A stretch of DNA of 64,000 nucleotides, from positions 124,001 to 188,000 of the forward strand of contig NZ_CAJHCR010000003.1 in assembly GCF_904848585.1 (NCBI RefSeq), read 5' to 3'. The stretch comes from Paraburkholderia kirstenboschensis (GTDB taxonomy: Bacteria > Pseudomonadota > Gammaproteobacteria > Burkholderiales > Burkholderiaceae). Both the position numbers and the translations under genes were made by a program. Below are positions 1 through 8,184 of this stretch, piece by piece. Positions within the stretch are counted from its first letter, which is position 1; every line of letters starts with the position of its first letter. The notes under the pieces are model-generated. The model did not search any database and was not told the origin of the DNA. It was given only the letters and a program-made list of their open reading frames with translations.

Positions 1-52
1 GCAAGCCGAGTGTGCGCAGCCACGGGTCCGTGTAGTTCGCTTTGTCCAGCAT
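1..52 (-). CDS. N-terminal fragment of an unidentified protein (runs off window)
   Basis: An ATG on the minus strand at position 52 opens a frame that reads MLDKANYTDPWLRTLGL and leaves the window at base 1. A purine-rich GAGGAG ribosome binding site lies just upstream, and the start is only 15 bases after the stop of the preceding small gene, so the two and the AraC gene before them look like one transcript. Seventeen residues are too few to assign a family. Confidence 0.55.
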   Translation of the reverse strand, partial: MLDKANYTDPWLRTLGL

Positions 53-67
53 GATGACACTCCTCTT

Positions 68-334
68 TCAGGTGAATCGGCCGATCATCGGACGCCGTTC
101 GTCGTTCGATATCGCAGCGCCCGAACCCGTCAGCACGTCATTTGCAATTCTGATGTCGTTATGTGCATACGCTCTGCCGCCGTCGCTGCCGACAGCCTCG
201 TTGCCGTCAGCGACAATTGCCTTGAGTGCCTGTTGGGCGCACGGCATCGCAAAGAATTGAGCGGGCGCGCCTGACTGCCGCAAGAAGGCTTCACTGATTT
301 CCAGAAACGCATTGATCTGCTTACCGATCGACAT
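68..334 (-). CDS. Small hypothetical protein coupled to AraC regulator
   Basis: An 88-residue protein with no family I recognise and no signal peptide or membrane helix. Its start overlaps the end of the upstream AraC gene by 14 bases, and its GGAGG ribosome binding site lies inside the last codons of that gene, which suggests translational coupling. The next gene starts 15 bases after its stop. Position within a tight three-gene run, and not homology, is what supports it as a real gene. It could be a regulator-associated accessory protein, but function is unknown. Confidence 0.5.
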   Translation of the reverse strand: MSIGKQINAFLEISEAFLRQSGAPAQFFAMPCAQQALKAIVADGNEAVGSDGGRAYAHNDIRIANDVLTGSGAAISNDERRPMIGRFT

Positions 335-1271
335 TCTTTTTCATCCTCCAGCAATACGGCGTCTCTCCGACCAGACGTTTGAATACCGTCGTAAAGTGAG
401 CTTGGGAGCGGAAACCGCAGCTCAGCGCCACGTCGAGCACGTTGTGGCGCGAGTTGAGAAGAAGCTGCTGTGCGTGCTCGATCCGTCGACGCAACAGATA
501 TTCATGAGGCCGCATGCCGGTCGCACGCCGGAATTGCGAGGCGAAATGCATGCGGGTGAGACCCGTGCTATTCGCAATGTCCGCAAGTCCGATGGGCTCC
601 GACAAATGCGCGTCGACGTATTCGATCGCGCGACTCAGCCGCCACGGCGGCAGTGCGCTTGCTTCTCGCGATTTGCGCTCCGCCACGGTGAAGTGACGCG
701 CGATGACACGGGAAACAATCGCGAGACTGACGCTGTCGGTAAAGAGCTTGCCGAGTGTCGCGTCGTCCGACTGCGATACGGCTAGCGCCTGCGCGAGGCG
801 TTCAAGAGCGGGATCGCGCACCAGCTTCGGATCGTCGATGCGTAGTTCGCCTTTATGCGGACGGCCGAACGTGTCCTCGAAGCACTCGCCCAGAACCTGC
901 TGCGATACGAATAGATGCAGCACGTCGGCGGCAGATTCGAACACCGCGCCGCATGGCACGTGGGGAGCGGTGATCTGAATGGCCCCTGCAGTGACGCGTC
1001 CGCGAACCAGTGTTTGGCCCGCGTGAGAGAAAGTCAGCGACGTGCATTTCAGATTCATCGCGATGCAATGATGCGCGGCACTGCCGGGATTGACGACCTC
1101 GATCCGCTCGCTGTCGTTACGTATCCATCGCGATACGACGATAGCGTTTTTTTGCGCCGCGTTATCGTCGCGTTCATCGTCGGGACAGCGCCATTGACGC
1201 TCGCTGCCGATCGAACTCACCCTTCTTTTATGGATGACATCCACGGCGGACAAAGACATCGAACTGGTCAT
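321..1271 (-). CDS. AraC-family transcriptional regulator
   Basis: A 316-residue regulator. The C-terminal third (about residues 215-312) carries the two helix-turn-helix units of the AraC/XylS family: a first HTH around GLADIANSTGLTRMHFASQF and a second around DVALSCGFRSQAHFTTVFKR, ending in the usual G-x-TP-like segment. The N-terminal part (about 1-200) is the presumed effector-binding domain and has no clear family signature. It probably controls the small gene and the partial gene downstream on the same strand, which follow with an overlap and a 15-base gap. The effector is unknown. Confidence 0.9.
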   Translation of the reverse strand: MTSSMSLSAVDVIHKRRVSSIGSERQWRCPDDERDDNAAQKNAIVVSRWIRNDSERIEVVNPGSAAHHCIAMNLKCTSLTFSHAGQTLVRGRVTAGAIQITAPHVPCGAVFESAADVLHLFVSQQVLGECFEDTFGRPHKGELRIDDPKLVRDPALERLAQALAVSQSDDATLGKLFTDSVSLAIVSRVIARHFTVAERKSREASALPPWRLSRAIEYVDAHLSEPIGLADIANSTGLTRMHFASQFRRATGMRPHEYLLRRRIEHAQQLLLNSRHNVLDVALSCGFRSQAHFTTVFKRLVGETPYCWRMKKNVDR

Positions 1272-1618
1272 GATCGGTCATCCAGAATAAGTGATGTGAT
1301 AGTGCAAATTCGAATGAATGCTGCTGTGACTCCAAGGTAACGCACCGCAATTGCGCCCACTAGCCCTACATAAGGTTGAGTGAAATGACCAATGGTTCGG
1401 TCGACTCATCTGCAGGTTTAATTGCGCGACGAACGTGCGGACGCGGCCCTCCGCCGTACGTCGCGCGCACCGGGGTTCTGGCGTGTCAGAAGAGAAAGCA
1501 TTGCCGCGCTTTTTTTCTAAAGCGAAGCAGGTATATGACCTATACGCGGGTATAACCGGGATCGTCTTCAGGGCAGAAGAGCGCTCCGCCGGCGGTTACA
1601 GCCGAAAGCGCTGTGCGT
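1272..1618. other. Intergenic region upstream of AraC gene
   Basis: These 347 bases separate the 5' end of the AraC gene from the 3' end of the response regulator gene, both on the minus strand. They must contain the AraC-gene promoter. I see no convincing hairpin terminator, RNA gene or conserved frame. A plus-strand open frame of about 78 codons lacks a ribosome binding site and protein-like composition. Confidence 0.5.
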
Positions 1619-2311
1619 TCAGCTACGCGAGCCGCGCGCCGCCGGCTTGGCGGTACTTTGCGGCGCTGTGACGCCGAGTGCTTCGGCCTTCAAGACGAAC
1701 TCCGCGAGCGAACGCGCGCCCATTTTGCGCATGGCTTGCCCGCGATGGATCTTCACGGTGATCTCGCTCAGGTTCATCTCGCCGGCTATCTGCTTGTTCA
1801 TCAACCCGGCGGCGACGAACGCCATCACTTCGCGTTCTCGCGCGGTCAGCGAGTCATAACAACGGCGCAGATCGTCGACGACCCGGCTGGCTTCGCGCCG
1901 CTCCTGATCGCGCGCGAGCGCGTGCGTGACAGCATCGAGCATGTCCTGGTCGCGAAACGGCTTCGCAAGAAAGTCCATTGCGCCAGCCTTCATGGCTTTG
2001 ACGGTCATTGCAATGTCGCCGTGCGCCGTCATGAAAACGATCGGCAAGTCCAGTTTGCTCGCGGCAATCTGCTCCTGGACCGCGAGCCCGCTTTGGCCTT
2101 TGAGGCGAACATCGAGAATCAGGCAACTGGGCACGTCGGGCATCTCGAAGGCAAGGAATTCCTGCGCGCTGGCGAAGGTTTCAACGGCTAGCCCGACCGA
2201 ACGCAGCAACATGCTGACGGCCCCGCGCATCGACTCGTCGTCGTCCACCACGTAGACCATCGTTGCGGCCGCACCGTCCGGTTGATCCCGGCTCGTATTG
2301 CTACTGCTCAT
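1619..2311 (-). CDS. FixJ-type response regulator (receiver + LuxR HTH)
   Basis: A 230-residue two-component response regulator. The receiver domain (about residues 18-135) has the acidic pocket VVDDDES, the phosphoacceptor Asp in LILDVRL (about residue 67), the Thr/Ala switch MTAHGD and the Lys in AKPF (about residue 117). The C-terminal LuxR/FixJ HTH (about 150-210) contains LTAREREVM and NKQIAGEMNLSEITVKIHR. I chose the start at 2311 because GGGAGA lies six bases upstream; a longer ATGATG start at 2326 overlaps that site. It overlaps the end of the kinase gene by 11 bases, so kinase and regulator are a co-translated pair. Target genes are not evident. Confidence 0.93.
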   Translation of the reverse strand: MSSSNTSRDQPDGAAATMVYVVDDDESMRGAVSMLLRSVGLAVETFASAQEFLAFEMPDVPSCLILDVRLKGQSGLAVQEQIAASKLDLPIVFMTAHGDIAMTVKAMKAGAMDFLAKPFRDQDMLDAVTHALARDQERREASRVVDDLRRCYDSLTAREREVMAFVAAGLMNKQIAGEMNLSEITVKIHRGQAMRKMGARSLAEFVLKAEALGVTAPQSTAKPAARGSRS

Positions 2312-4505
2312 GACATCTCCCATCATCGATCGGCAGAATGAACTGCAGCAGAGCGCCGCCTGCCGCTGGCGATTCTGCCCAGATACGGCCGCCGTGAGCC
2401 TCGACTATCGAGCGGCAGATCGACAGGCCTATCCCCATGCCTTCGGGCTTCGTCGTAAAGAACGTGCTGAACAGGCGGTCCGCATTTTCCTCGCTGATCC
2501 CCGTACCCGAATCCTGCACGCTCACGAGTGCATGGTCGGCGTCGAACATACCTGTGGCGATACGAAGCTTGCGCGGGCCGCTCACGTCGGCCATTGCCTG
2601 CACGCTGTTCATTAGCAGGTTGATCAACACCTGCTGCAATTCCACCCGGTCGCAACACGCTTCCGGTGACAGCTCATTAAGGTCCCATTGCACTTCGACT
2701 GCATGCCACTCGAACTCGCGCCGCATCAGTTCCACGGATTCGGCGACGATGCCGTTCAGAGCGACCGGGGCAGGAACGCTGTCGCGCTTTTTCGCCATTG
2801 CCCGAATTCGCTGGATGATTTCACCGGCACGCTTTGCGTCCCGGACAATTTGCGTAACGGATCGCGTTGCTTCGCCCAGTTCGGGAGTCGGTCTGTTCAG
2901 CCACCGCAAGGCCGCGCCGCCGCATGCCACCACGGCCGCGATCGGCTGCGTGACTTCGTGTGCAATCGACGCCGCCAGTTCGCCGAGCATGGTGATGCGG
3001 GTCACGTGCGCGAGTTCGGCGCTCGAACGTGCGAGTGCTTCCTGGGCGAGCGTGGTTTCGGTGATATCCATCAGGGCACCGACATATTCCGTGCCGCCGG
3101 ATTGCGGCGTGGTCAAATGGGCAACGTAGTGCACATATTTGACGGAGCCGCCGGGCATTGCAAGGCGGTACTTGACATCGACTAGCGCCGCGCCGACTTT
3201 CGCCTGCTCAAAAGCGCCACGAACCGCTGCGATGTCGGCGGGATGGGTCCGTGCAAGAATCGCGTCGAAGGACGGGACGACATCCCGGCTGTATTCGAAG
3301 ATCTGGAAAGACTCGTCCGACCACCACATCGACGCCTCGGGAAAATGCGTGGCAATACTGCCTGTGCGGCTCAAACGTTGGGTGTCGGCAAGGAATGCCT
3401 CGCTGCGTTCCAGCGCCTGCTCGGCCTGCTTACGGTCCTCGATGTCGGTATTGACGCCATACCAGCGCAGAATCGCACCGGCTTCGTCGCGCAGCGGCTC
3501 CGCACCGAGATGCATCCACCGGTAGGCGCCTGCGCTGGTGCGGATTCGGGACACGTTTTCGAACGATGCTCCGGTTGCGATCGCGGAGCGCCAGGCGCGC
3601 TGCATCTGTGGCAAATCGGCCGGATGCACGATCGCCGACCAGACGTCCGCGCCGCTCTCGCCCTCTTCCAGCGTCACGCCCATGTCGGTCCAGCGCCGGT
3701 TGATGAACGCGAGCGTGCCGTCGCCGGATGAACTCCAGACCATGCCGGGAATCGCGTCGATGGTGGCGCGCAGTTCTTCCTGCTGACGCTGGACCCGCGC
3801 CTCCATCTCCTTGCGGCGGGTTATGTCGTTGTTGGTCGCGAGCACTGCGCGAGGCGTGCCGGTCGCGTCGCGCCAAAGCGCCGCGCGGGTCGAAACCGCG
3901 ACGACGCTTCCGTCGCGTCGAACGCGCTGAAGCTCGCCATGCCAGCGATTCGAACGCAGCAGTTCCTCATTTATGTCTTCGGGCGAAACCGGAAAAGAGG
4001 TCTGTGTGAGTTGATGAATCGGCTGGCCGAGCGCCTGTTGGGCAGTCCAGCCATACAAGGCTTCCGCGCCGTGGTTCCAGAACGTGATGCGGTCGTTCAT
4101 GTCATGAACGACGATCGCGTCGTGAGCCAGGTTGAGCAGCTGGATCTGCTCCTGCAGCGTCATTGCGGCAGCCTGGTTCCTCAGACTGAGTACCGAGGTG
4201 GTGCCGATCGCGACCAGACTCACGAGGCAGCGAGCGGCCGCCCCGTTCCAATAGCCGCCTTCATGCGACATCACGAATCCGAGCAGCGTCAGCGCCACGC
4301 AGCCCCAGGTCGCCGCGACCGTGACCGCACGATTGTTGGTCGACGCGACGAGCAGCACCACCACCACGTAGAGGACGGCAATTGCGATATCGAGCGGCGT
4401 GAGCGCGTCGATCAGGAACACCACCAGCGCTATGAGCGCGGCGAGCGCCATCGGGATGCTGGTGTCGCGGTTCGCGGCGAGTAGAACGCTTGGGTAAGTT
4501 TTCAT
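2301..4505 (-). CDS. Membrane PAS-domain sensor histidine kinase
   Basis: A 734-residue sensor kinase. About residues 15-110 form several membrane helices (ALIALVVFLIDAL and later segments), followed by three PAS/PAC modules (roughly 125-245, 245-365, 375-490; the first two include GAEALYGWTAQQALG and WYGVNTDIEDRKQAE). The HisKA segment has the phosphorylated His in ASIAHEVTQP (about residue 516), the N box is INLLMNSVQAM, and the G boxes are DSGTGIS and GMGIGLSICRSIVEAHGG. This is the FixL/TodS-like arrangement and its partner is the overlapping FixJ-type regulator. The signal is unknown; I see no haem-binding PAS signature that I could defend. Confidence 0.93.
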   Translation of the reverse strand: MKTYPSVLLAANRDTSIPMALAALIALVVFLIDALTPLDIAIAVLYVVVVLLVASTNNRAVTVAATWGCVALTLLGFVMSHEGGYWNGAAARCLVSLVAIGTTSVLSLRNQAAAMTLQEQIQLLNLAHDAIVVHDMNDRITFWNHGAEALYGWTAQQALGQPIHQLTQTSFPVSPEDINEELLRSNRWHGELQRVRRDGSVVAVSTRAALWRDATGTPRAVLATNNDITRRKEMEARVQRQQEELRATIDAIPGMVWSSSGDGTLAFINRRWTDMGVTLEEGESGADVWSAIVHPADLPQMQRAWRSAIATGASFENVSRIRTSAGAYRWMHLGAEPLRDEAGAILRWYGVNTDIEDRKQAEQALERSEAFLADTQRLSRTGSIATHFPEASMWWSDESFQIFEYSRDVVPSFDAILARTHPADIAAVRGAFEQAKVGAALVDVKYRLAMPGGSVKYVHYVAHLTTPQSGGTEYVGALMDITETTLAQEALARSSAELAHVTRITMLGELAASIAHEVTQPIAAVVACGGAALRWLNRPTPELGEATRSVTQIVRDAKRAGEIIQRIRAMAKKRDSVPAPVALNGIVAESVELMRREFEWHAVEVQWDLNELSPEACCDRVELQQVLINLLMNSVQAMADVSGPRKLRIATGMFDADHALVSVQDSGTGISEENADRLFSTFFTTKPEGMGIGLSICRSIVEAHGGRIWAESPAAGGALLQFILPIDDGRCHEQ

Positions 4506-4836
4506 GGCGGCGGATCAACGCGCTACCAGGCGAAAACCAGGCGTGACGAGGCTGACAACCATGGACATAGGGCTTTTTGGAACGGGCGTTCGTGAACGAA
4601 TACCGGCAGCCTGTTCGTCACCGGGCAGCCGGTGTGGCTGTCCGGGCACATGACACTCAGATCTACCGGAACCAATACCTTTCAATCTGATGGCATCATG
4701 CGCGAGCCCGCGTCAAAGGTGATACTTATTTTTCCTTAAACGTTGCAGAACGGGTTGCCGTCGTAAAACCGCAAACTGCCCTGGGACTCCTGTTCCATGG
4801 CGGTTTGCGGGCATTGTGCCGCGGCCGGAGGCCGCC
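4506..4836. other. Intergenic region, kinase promoter
   Basis: These 331 bases lie between the 5' end of the kinase gene and the 3' end of the PRC-barrel gene. The kinase-regulator promoter should be here. I see no RNA gene, strong inverted repeat or conserved frame. Confidence 0.45.
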
Positions 4837-5274
4837 TCAATGGTGGCCGAAGTCCTTGCGCGCGATCGGCACCGTGCGCACCTTCGCATACTGGAAGGCG
4901 GGCATCGCCTTGACGGCGTCCCGAGTCGCGCCAGCCCACACCAGCTTGCCGTTCACGTAGTCCAGTTGCGACATGGGAATCGCCACATCGTGCGCCGACA
5001 CGCCAAGGAACTGATGCGCCGCAACGATTGCGAACGAAACGGCGTTGTCAGGCGCGATGATGATGTCGTGCAGCACGCCCACTTTCTCACCGTTATCGTT
5101 GTAGATGCTCTTGCCCAGCAAACTCTTCTTGGTGCTCCAACCTTCGATGATCAGTTGAGCCTGCTCGACGCTGATGCCGATAGGCTGCGCGCCCGCAATC
5201 TGTGCGCTCGCGGATTGACACATAGCACCGAAGGTCGATGCCGCCACGAATACCAGTGCCCACTTGAACTTCAT
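4837..5274 (-). CDS. Secreted PRC-barrel domain protein
   Basis: A 145-residue protein starting MKFKWALVFVAAS with a typical Sec signal peptide ending near SASAQ (about residue 25). The mature part holds a PRC-barrel-like fold: LLGKSIYNDNGEKVGVLHDIIIAPDN, then VSFAIVAAHQFLGVSAHDVAIP. The start at 5274 is preceded by GGAGAAAG; an in-frame start 219 bases upstream would bury the signal peptide and is rejected. PRC-barrel proteins of this type are common, often stress-associated, periplasmic proteins in Burkholderiaceae. It is followed downstream by the kinase genes but separated by 331 bases, so it is probably monocistronic. Confidence 0.85.
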   Translation of the reverse strand: MKFKWALVFVAASTFGAMCQSASAQIAGAQPIGISVEQAQLIIEGWSTKKSLLGKSIYNDNGEKVGVLHDIIIAPDNAVSFAIVAAHQFLGVSAHDVAIPMSQLDYVNGKLVWAGATRDAVKAMPAFQYAKVRTVPIARKDFGHH

Positions 5275-5406
5275 GTTCTTTCTCCAAAAGATAGACCGGT
5301 TGAAAATGCTCGTTGTCCGCAGGTTCGCAACCGCGTGACGGCTCGGCTGCATTGCGCTGTCCCAGAGTTTGGCGTCATTTCTTCGGGTCCGTTTTCGAAT
5401 TCGCAC

Positions 5407-5430
5407 GGCGTCGGCGTCGGCGTCGGCGTC
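5407..5430. repeat. Hexanucleotide tandem repeat (GGCGTC)4
   Basis: Four exact copies of GGCGTC lie between the 5' end of the PRC-barrel gene and the 3' end of the efflux operon. It is a short microsatellite in non-coding DNA and could vary in copy number between strains by slippage. Confidence 0.8.
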
Positions 5431-5489
5431 TGCTTCATCGCCAACCGTATGGTCATGCAACCCTCGCTGGCTGCCGCGCCCTCTTTCGA

Positions 5490-6452
5490 TCAATCCGCGT
5501 TTCGTGGTTGCAGCGTCACGGTGCAGGTCATCCCCATGGCAAGCTTCATATCCGCCGGAATCCGGTCGAGATGCACGCGCACTGGAACCCGTTGCGCAAG
5601 CCGCACCCAGGTGAAAATCGGGTTGACGTCGGCAAGCAGGTCGCTGCCGGTCGGGTTGTCGCGGTCCGCTATACCGCTTGCCAGACTTTCGACGTGGCCC
5701 AGGATGTCCTTTCCGCCCGACATCAGCCGCACCACTGCACGGTCGCCGACATGAACCTTCGGCAGCTTGGTTTCTTCGAAATAGCCGTACACCCAGAACG
5801 AATGCGAGTCGATCAGCGCCATGCGTGCCGCGCCCGCAGTTGCAAAGTCGCCGGGATACAGATTCAGATTGGTGATGTAGCCGTCCGATGGCGCTCGCAC
5901 CTGGCTGCGCGCGAGGTTCAGTACCGCCGTCTGCCGCGCGACCACGGCTGCCTTATACGCGGCCTGCGCGGCGTTATAGGCGGCGGCATCCGCGGCGTAG
6001 GACGAGCCCGACTGCCTCGCAAGCGAAGCCGAATCGGCCCGACTTTCGTCGGAGATGACATCGCCGGCCAGATTGGCCCGGCGTGCGGCCTGCGCACGCT
6101 TCATCGCAAAACTGGATTCGCTGGCCGCCATCTGCGCCTTCGCTTGTGCGACCTGGGCTTCGGCTCGCAGCAGATCGGCGTCGGCTTGCGCCAGCGCATA
6201 GTGGAATCGCGCCGGATCCAGGATGAAAAGAACGTCGCCCTTGCGTACCAACTGATTGTCCTTGACCCGCACCTCGGCGACGAGGCCGGAGACGTCGGTT
6301 GCGACCTGCACCACGTTTGCCCGCACCCTGCCGTCACGCGTCCACGGAGAAAACATATAGTCGAGCCATAACAGGCGGACCAGCACGACCGCCACGGCGA
6401 GAACCGTGAGCGTAAACACCGCGCGCAAAACCGATTGCTTGTTTATCGTCAT
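5490..6452 (-). CDS. aaeA: HlyD-family efflux adaptor, AaeA-like
   Basis: A 320-residue periplasmic adaptor (membrane fusion protein). One N-terminal membrane helix (about residues 10-30) is followed by a biotinyl-lipoyl half-motif (TDVSGLVAEVRVKDNQLVRKGD), a long alanine-rich helical hairpin (about 90-195), the second lipoyl half (SQVRAPSDGYITNLNLYPGD) and a beta-barrel region. This is the architecture of AaeA, the adaptor of the p-hydroxybenzoate efflux pump, and the operon context (FUSC pump, outer-membrane factor, DUF1656) agrees. It is the last gene of the four-gene minus-strand operon. The exported compound is inferred to be an aromatic carboxylic acid. Confidence 0.88.
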   Translation of the reverse strand: MTINKQSVLRAVFTLTVLAVAVVLVRLLWLDYMFSPWTRDGRVRANVVQVATDVSGLVAEVRVKDNQLVRKGDVLFILDPARFHYALAQADADLLRAEAQVAQAKAQMAASESSFAMKRAQAARRANLAGDVISDESRADSASLARQSGSSYAADAAAYNAAQAAYKAAVVARQTAVLNLARSQVRAPSDGYITNLNLYPGDFATAGAARMALIDSHSFWVYGYFEETKLPKVHVGDRAVVRLMSGGKDILGHVESLASGIADRDNPTGSDLLADVNPIFTWVRLAQRVPVRVHLDRIPADMKLAMGMTCTVTLQPRNAD

Positions 6453-6500
6453 TTGTAGGGGTCGGCGGACGTTGATTTCATGGTCTCTGCTTGGCTATGG

Positions 6501-6701
6501 TCATTGCCACAAAAGCAGCGACGCGCCGCTGAACATGGCGGCGAACAGCGCGACGCGGAACAGGCTCGGATGCCACGTATAGCGATAGAACTCCAGCTTC
6601 GCCAGAATCAGGTCGATCACGACGAAGCTCGCCGCGCACACCGCGAGGATCGGCAGCAGTCCGGGCAGCAGCAAGGAAAAGAACTCAATCTCGCCCGGCA
6701 C
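6501..6701 (-). CDS. aaeX: DUF1656 small membrane protein (AaeX-like)
   Basis: A 66-residue protein with two predicted membrane helices (about 10-30 and 48-64) and the DUF1656/AaeX pattern PGEIEF at the N-terminus. AaeX-type proteins are encoded with FUSC/HlyD efflux pumps and their exact role is not known. Its start overlaps the end of the outer-membrane factor gene by 17 bases and the HlyD gene follows after about 50 bases. Confidence 0.88.
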   Translation of the reverse strand: MPGEIEFFSLLLPGLLPILAVCAASFVVIDLILAKLEFYRYTWHPSLFRVALFAAMFSGASLLLWQ

Positions 6702-8184
6702 GTTGCGCTCCTTCGAAAGCGGAATCGGTCTGCTCCGGCGTGAATCCGCCGCCCAGTTCCTTCATGAGCAGCGCCCAGGCGTCGAGTTGCCCGGCCTGGA
6801 TATTCGCGAGGTTTTCTTCCTGCTGTAGCTGAACGTTCTGCGCCGCCAGCACGTTCAGAAAATCGGTGATGCCGCTGCGATAGCCGGCGTCGGCGAGCCG
6901 GAACGAGCGGCGCGACGACTCGAGCGTGCTTTCAATCGATGCCTGCTGCTGCGCGAGCGAACGCAACGACACGACTTGCACGGCGACGGCCTGCATCGCG
7001 TTCACCACACTCTGGTTGTAAGCGTCGACTGCGGCGTCCCGAGACGCGACCGCCACGCCATACTGGCCGCGCCGGCGTCCGCCATCGAAGATCGGCAGTG
7101 AGATTGCCGCTCCGACGCCATGGCCGACACCATTGCTGTCGATAAAATTGAAGAAGCCGCCGAAGGTCGCAGCCGAGCCGAGCGACGCGGTCGCGATCAG
7201 ATTGATGTCGGGGTAGAAGTCGGCATGGGCGGCATCGATGCCTTTGTCCGCGCCTAACACTCGCCAGCGCGCGGCTACGACGTCCGGCCGGTGCCCGATC
7301 AGTTCAGCCGGCAGCGATGCCGGCAGCGCGACCGGCACGCTCAGCGCCAGCCCGGGCCGGCGCAGTGCCTCGCCGTAGCCGGGCCCTTTGCCCGCCAGAC
7401 CGGCAATCTGGATACGACTCAACGCGAGTTGCTGCTCTGCCTGCTGTACCCGCGTGGTGCTGGTCTGGAACTGGGTCGCCGCCTGGCTCACTTCCAGCTG
7501 GCTGCCGACGCCCGCGCGCCAGCGGCGGGTCGCAATGTCGAGCGTACGCTGCTGTTCCTCCTGAACCGCGCGATAAACGTCGAGCAGCGCGTATTGCAGC
7601 GATAGATGCACATAGCTGCGCACCATCGCGGTCTGAAGTTCGATCTCGGCGAAGCGCGAGTCCGCGGCAGCAGCCCGCACGTTGTCGAGCGCGCCCTCGC
7701 GCATCGCGCGTGTCTTGCCCCATAGATCGAGGTCGAACGACAAGTCAGCCTGAACGCTGTTGCTCCACACAGTTGTTCCGCCCGGCGGCGCAGGCGTCGT
7801 GTAGCGCGCGTAACGCCTGCGCTCGAAAGTGCCGCCGGCGTCGAGTTGCGGCAGTGCGTCGGCACCGGCGATTTGCGCCTGATAGCGCGCCGCCTCGGCC
7901 CGTTCCTCGACCGTGCGCAAGCCGGGGTTGCCGGCGGTGGCGTCCCGCACCAGCGTGTCGAGTTGCGGGTCGTTCCAGCGCTGCCACCAATGATCGGTTG
8001 GCCAGTTCGCGTCATGTTGCGTAGCGCTCAGCGCGGCGCCTGGATCGAGCGATGCGGGATCGATCATCGACTCGCGCGTGTGGATGCCGCCGCTGTTGAT
8101 GCATCCGCTCAGCAGCAACGCAGACGCAAGCGTGACGACCGACGAGCCGCATACCGCGCCAATCGACAGACAGCGCGCCGTCAT
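6685..8184 (-). CDS. Outer-membrane efflux lipoprotein (NodT/OprM family)
   Basis: A 499-residue TolC-like outer-membrane factor. Its N-terminus has a lipoprotein signal with lipobox LLLSGC (Cys about residue 30), then two OEP repeats with long helices; typical motifs are WWQRWNDPQLDTLVRDA near the start, PAELIGHRPDVVAARWRV at the centre and YRSGITDFLNVLAAQ near the end. The start at 8184 overlaps the stop of the FUSC gene as ATGA, so the two are co-translated. It gives the pump its own outer-membrane channel, unlike E. coli aaeXAB, which has none in its operon. Confidence 0.93.
   Translation of the reverse strand: MTARCLSIGAVCGSSVVTLASALLLSGCINSGGIHTRESMIDPASLDPGAALSATQHDANWPTDHWWQRWNDPQLDTLVRDATAGNPGLRTVEERAEAARYQAQIAGADALPQLDAGGTFERRRYARYTTPAPPGGTTVWSNSVQADLSFDLDLWGKTRAMREGALDNVRAAAADSRFAEIELQTAMVRSYVHLSLQYALLDVYRAVQEEQQRTLDIATRRWRAGVGSQLEVSQAATQFQTSTTRVQQAEQQLALSRIQIAGLAGKGPGYGEALRRPGLALSVPVALPASLPAELIGHRPDVVAARWRVLGADKGIDAAHADFYPDINLIATASLGSAATFGGFFNFIDSNGVGHGVGAAISLPIFDGGRRRGQYGVAVASRDAAVDAYNQSVVNAMQAVAVQVVSLRSLAQQQASIESTLESSRRSFRLADAGYRSGITDFLNVLAAQNVQLQQEENLANIQAGQLDAWALLMKELGGGFTPEQTDSAFEGAQRAGRD

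Noticed and set aside
4816..5754. Long plus-strand open frame across the PRC-barrel gene and aaeA
   Set aside because: It is antisense to two well-supported minus-strand genes, has Arg/His-rich non-protein-like composition and no ribosome binding site. High-GC genes make such shadows.
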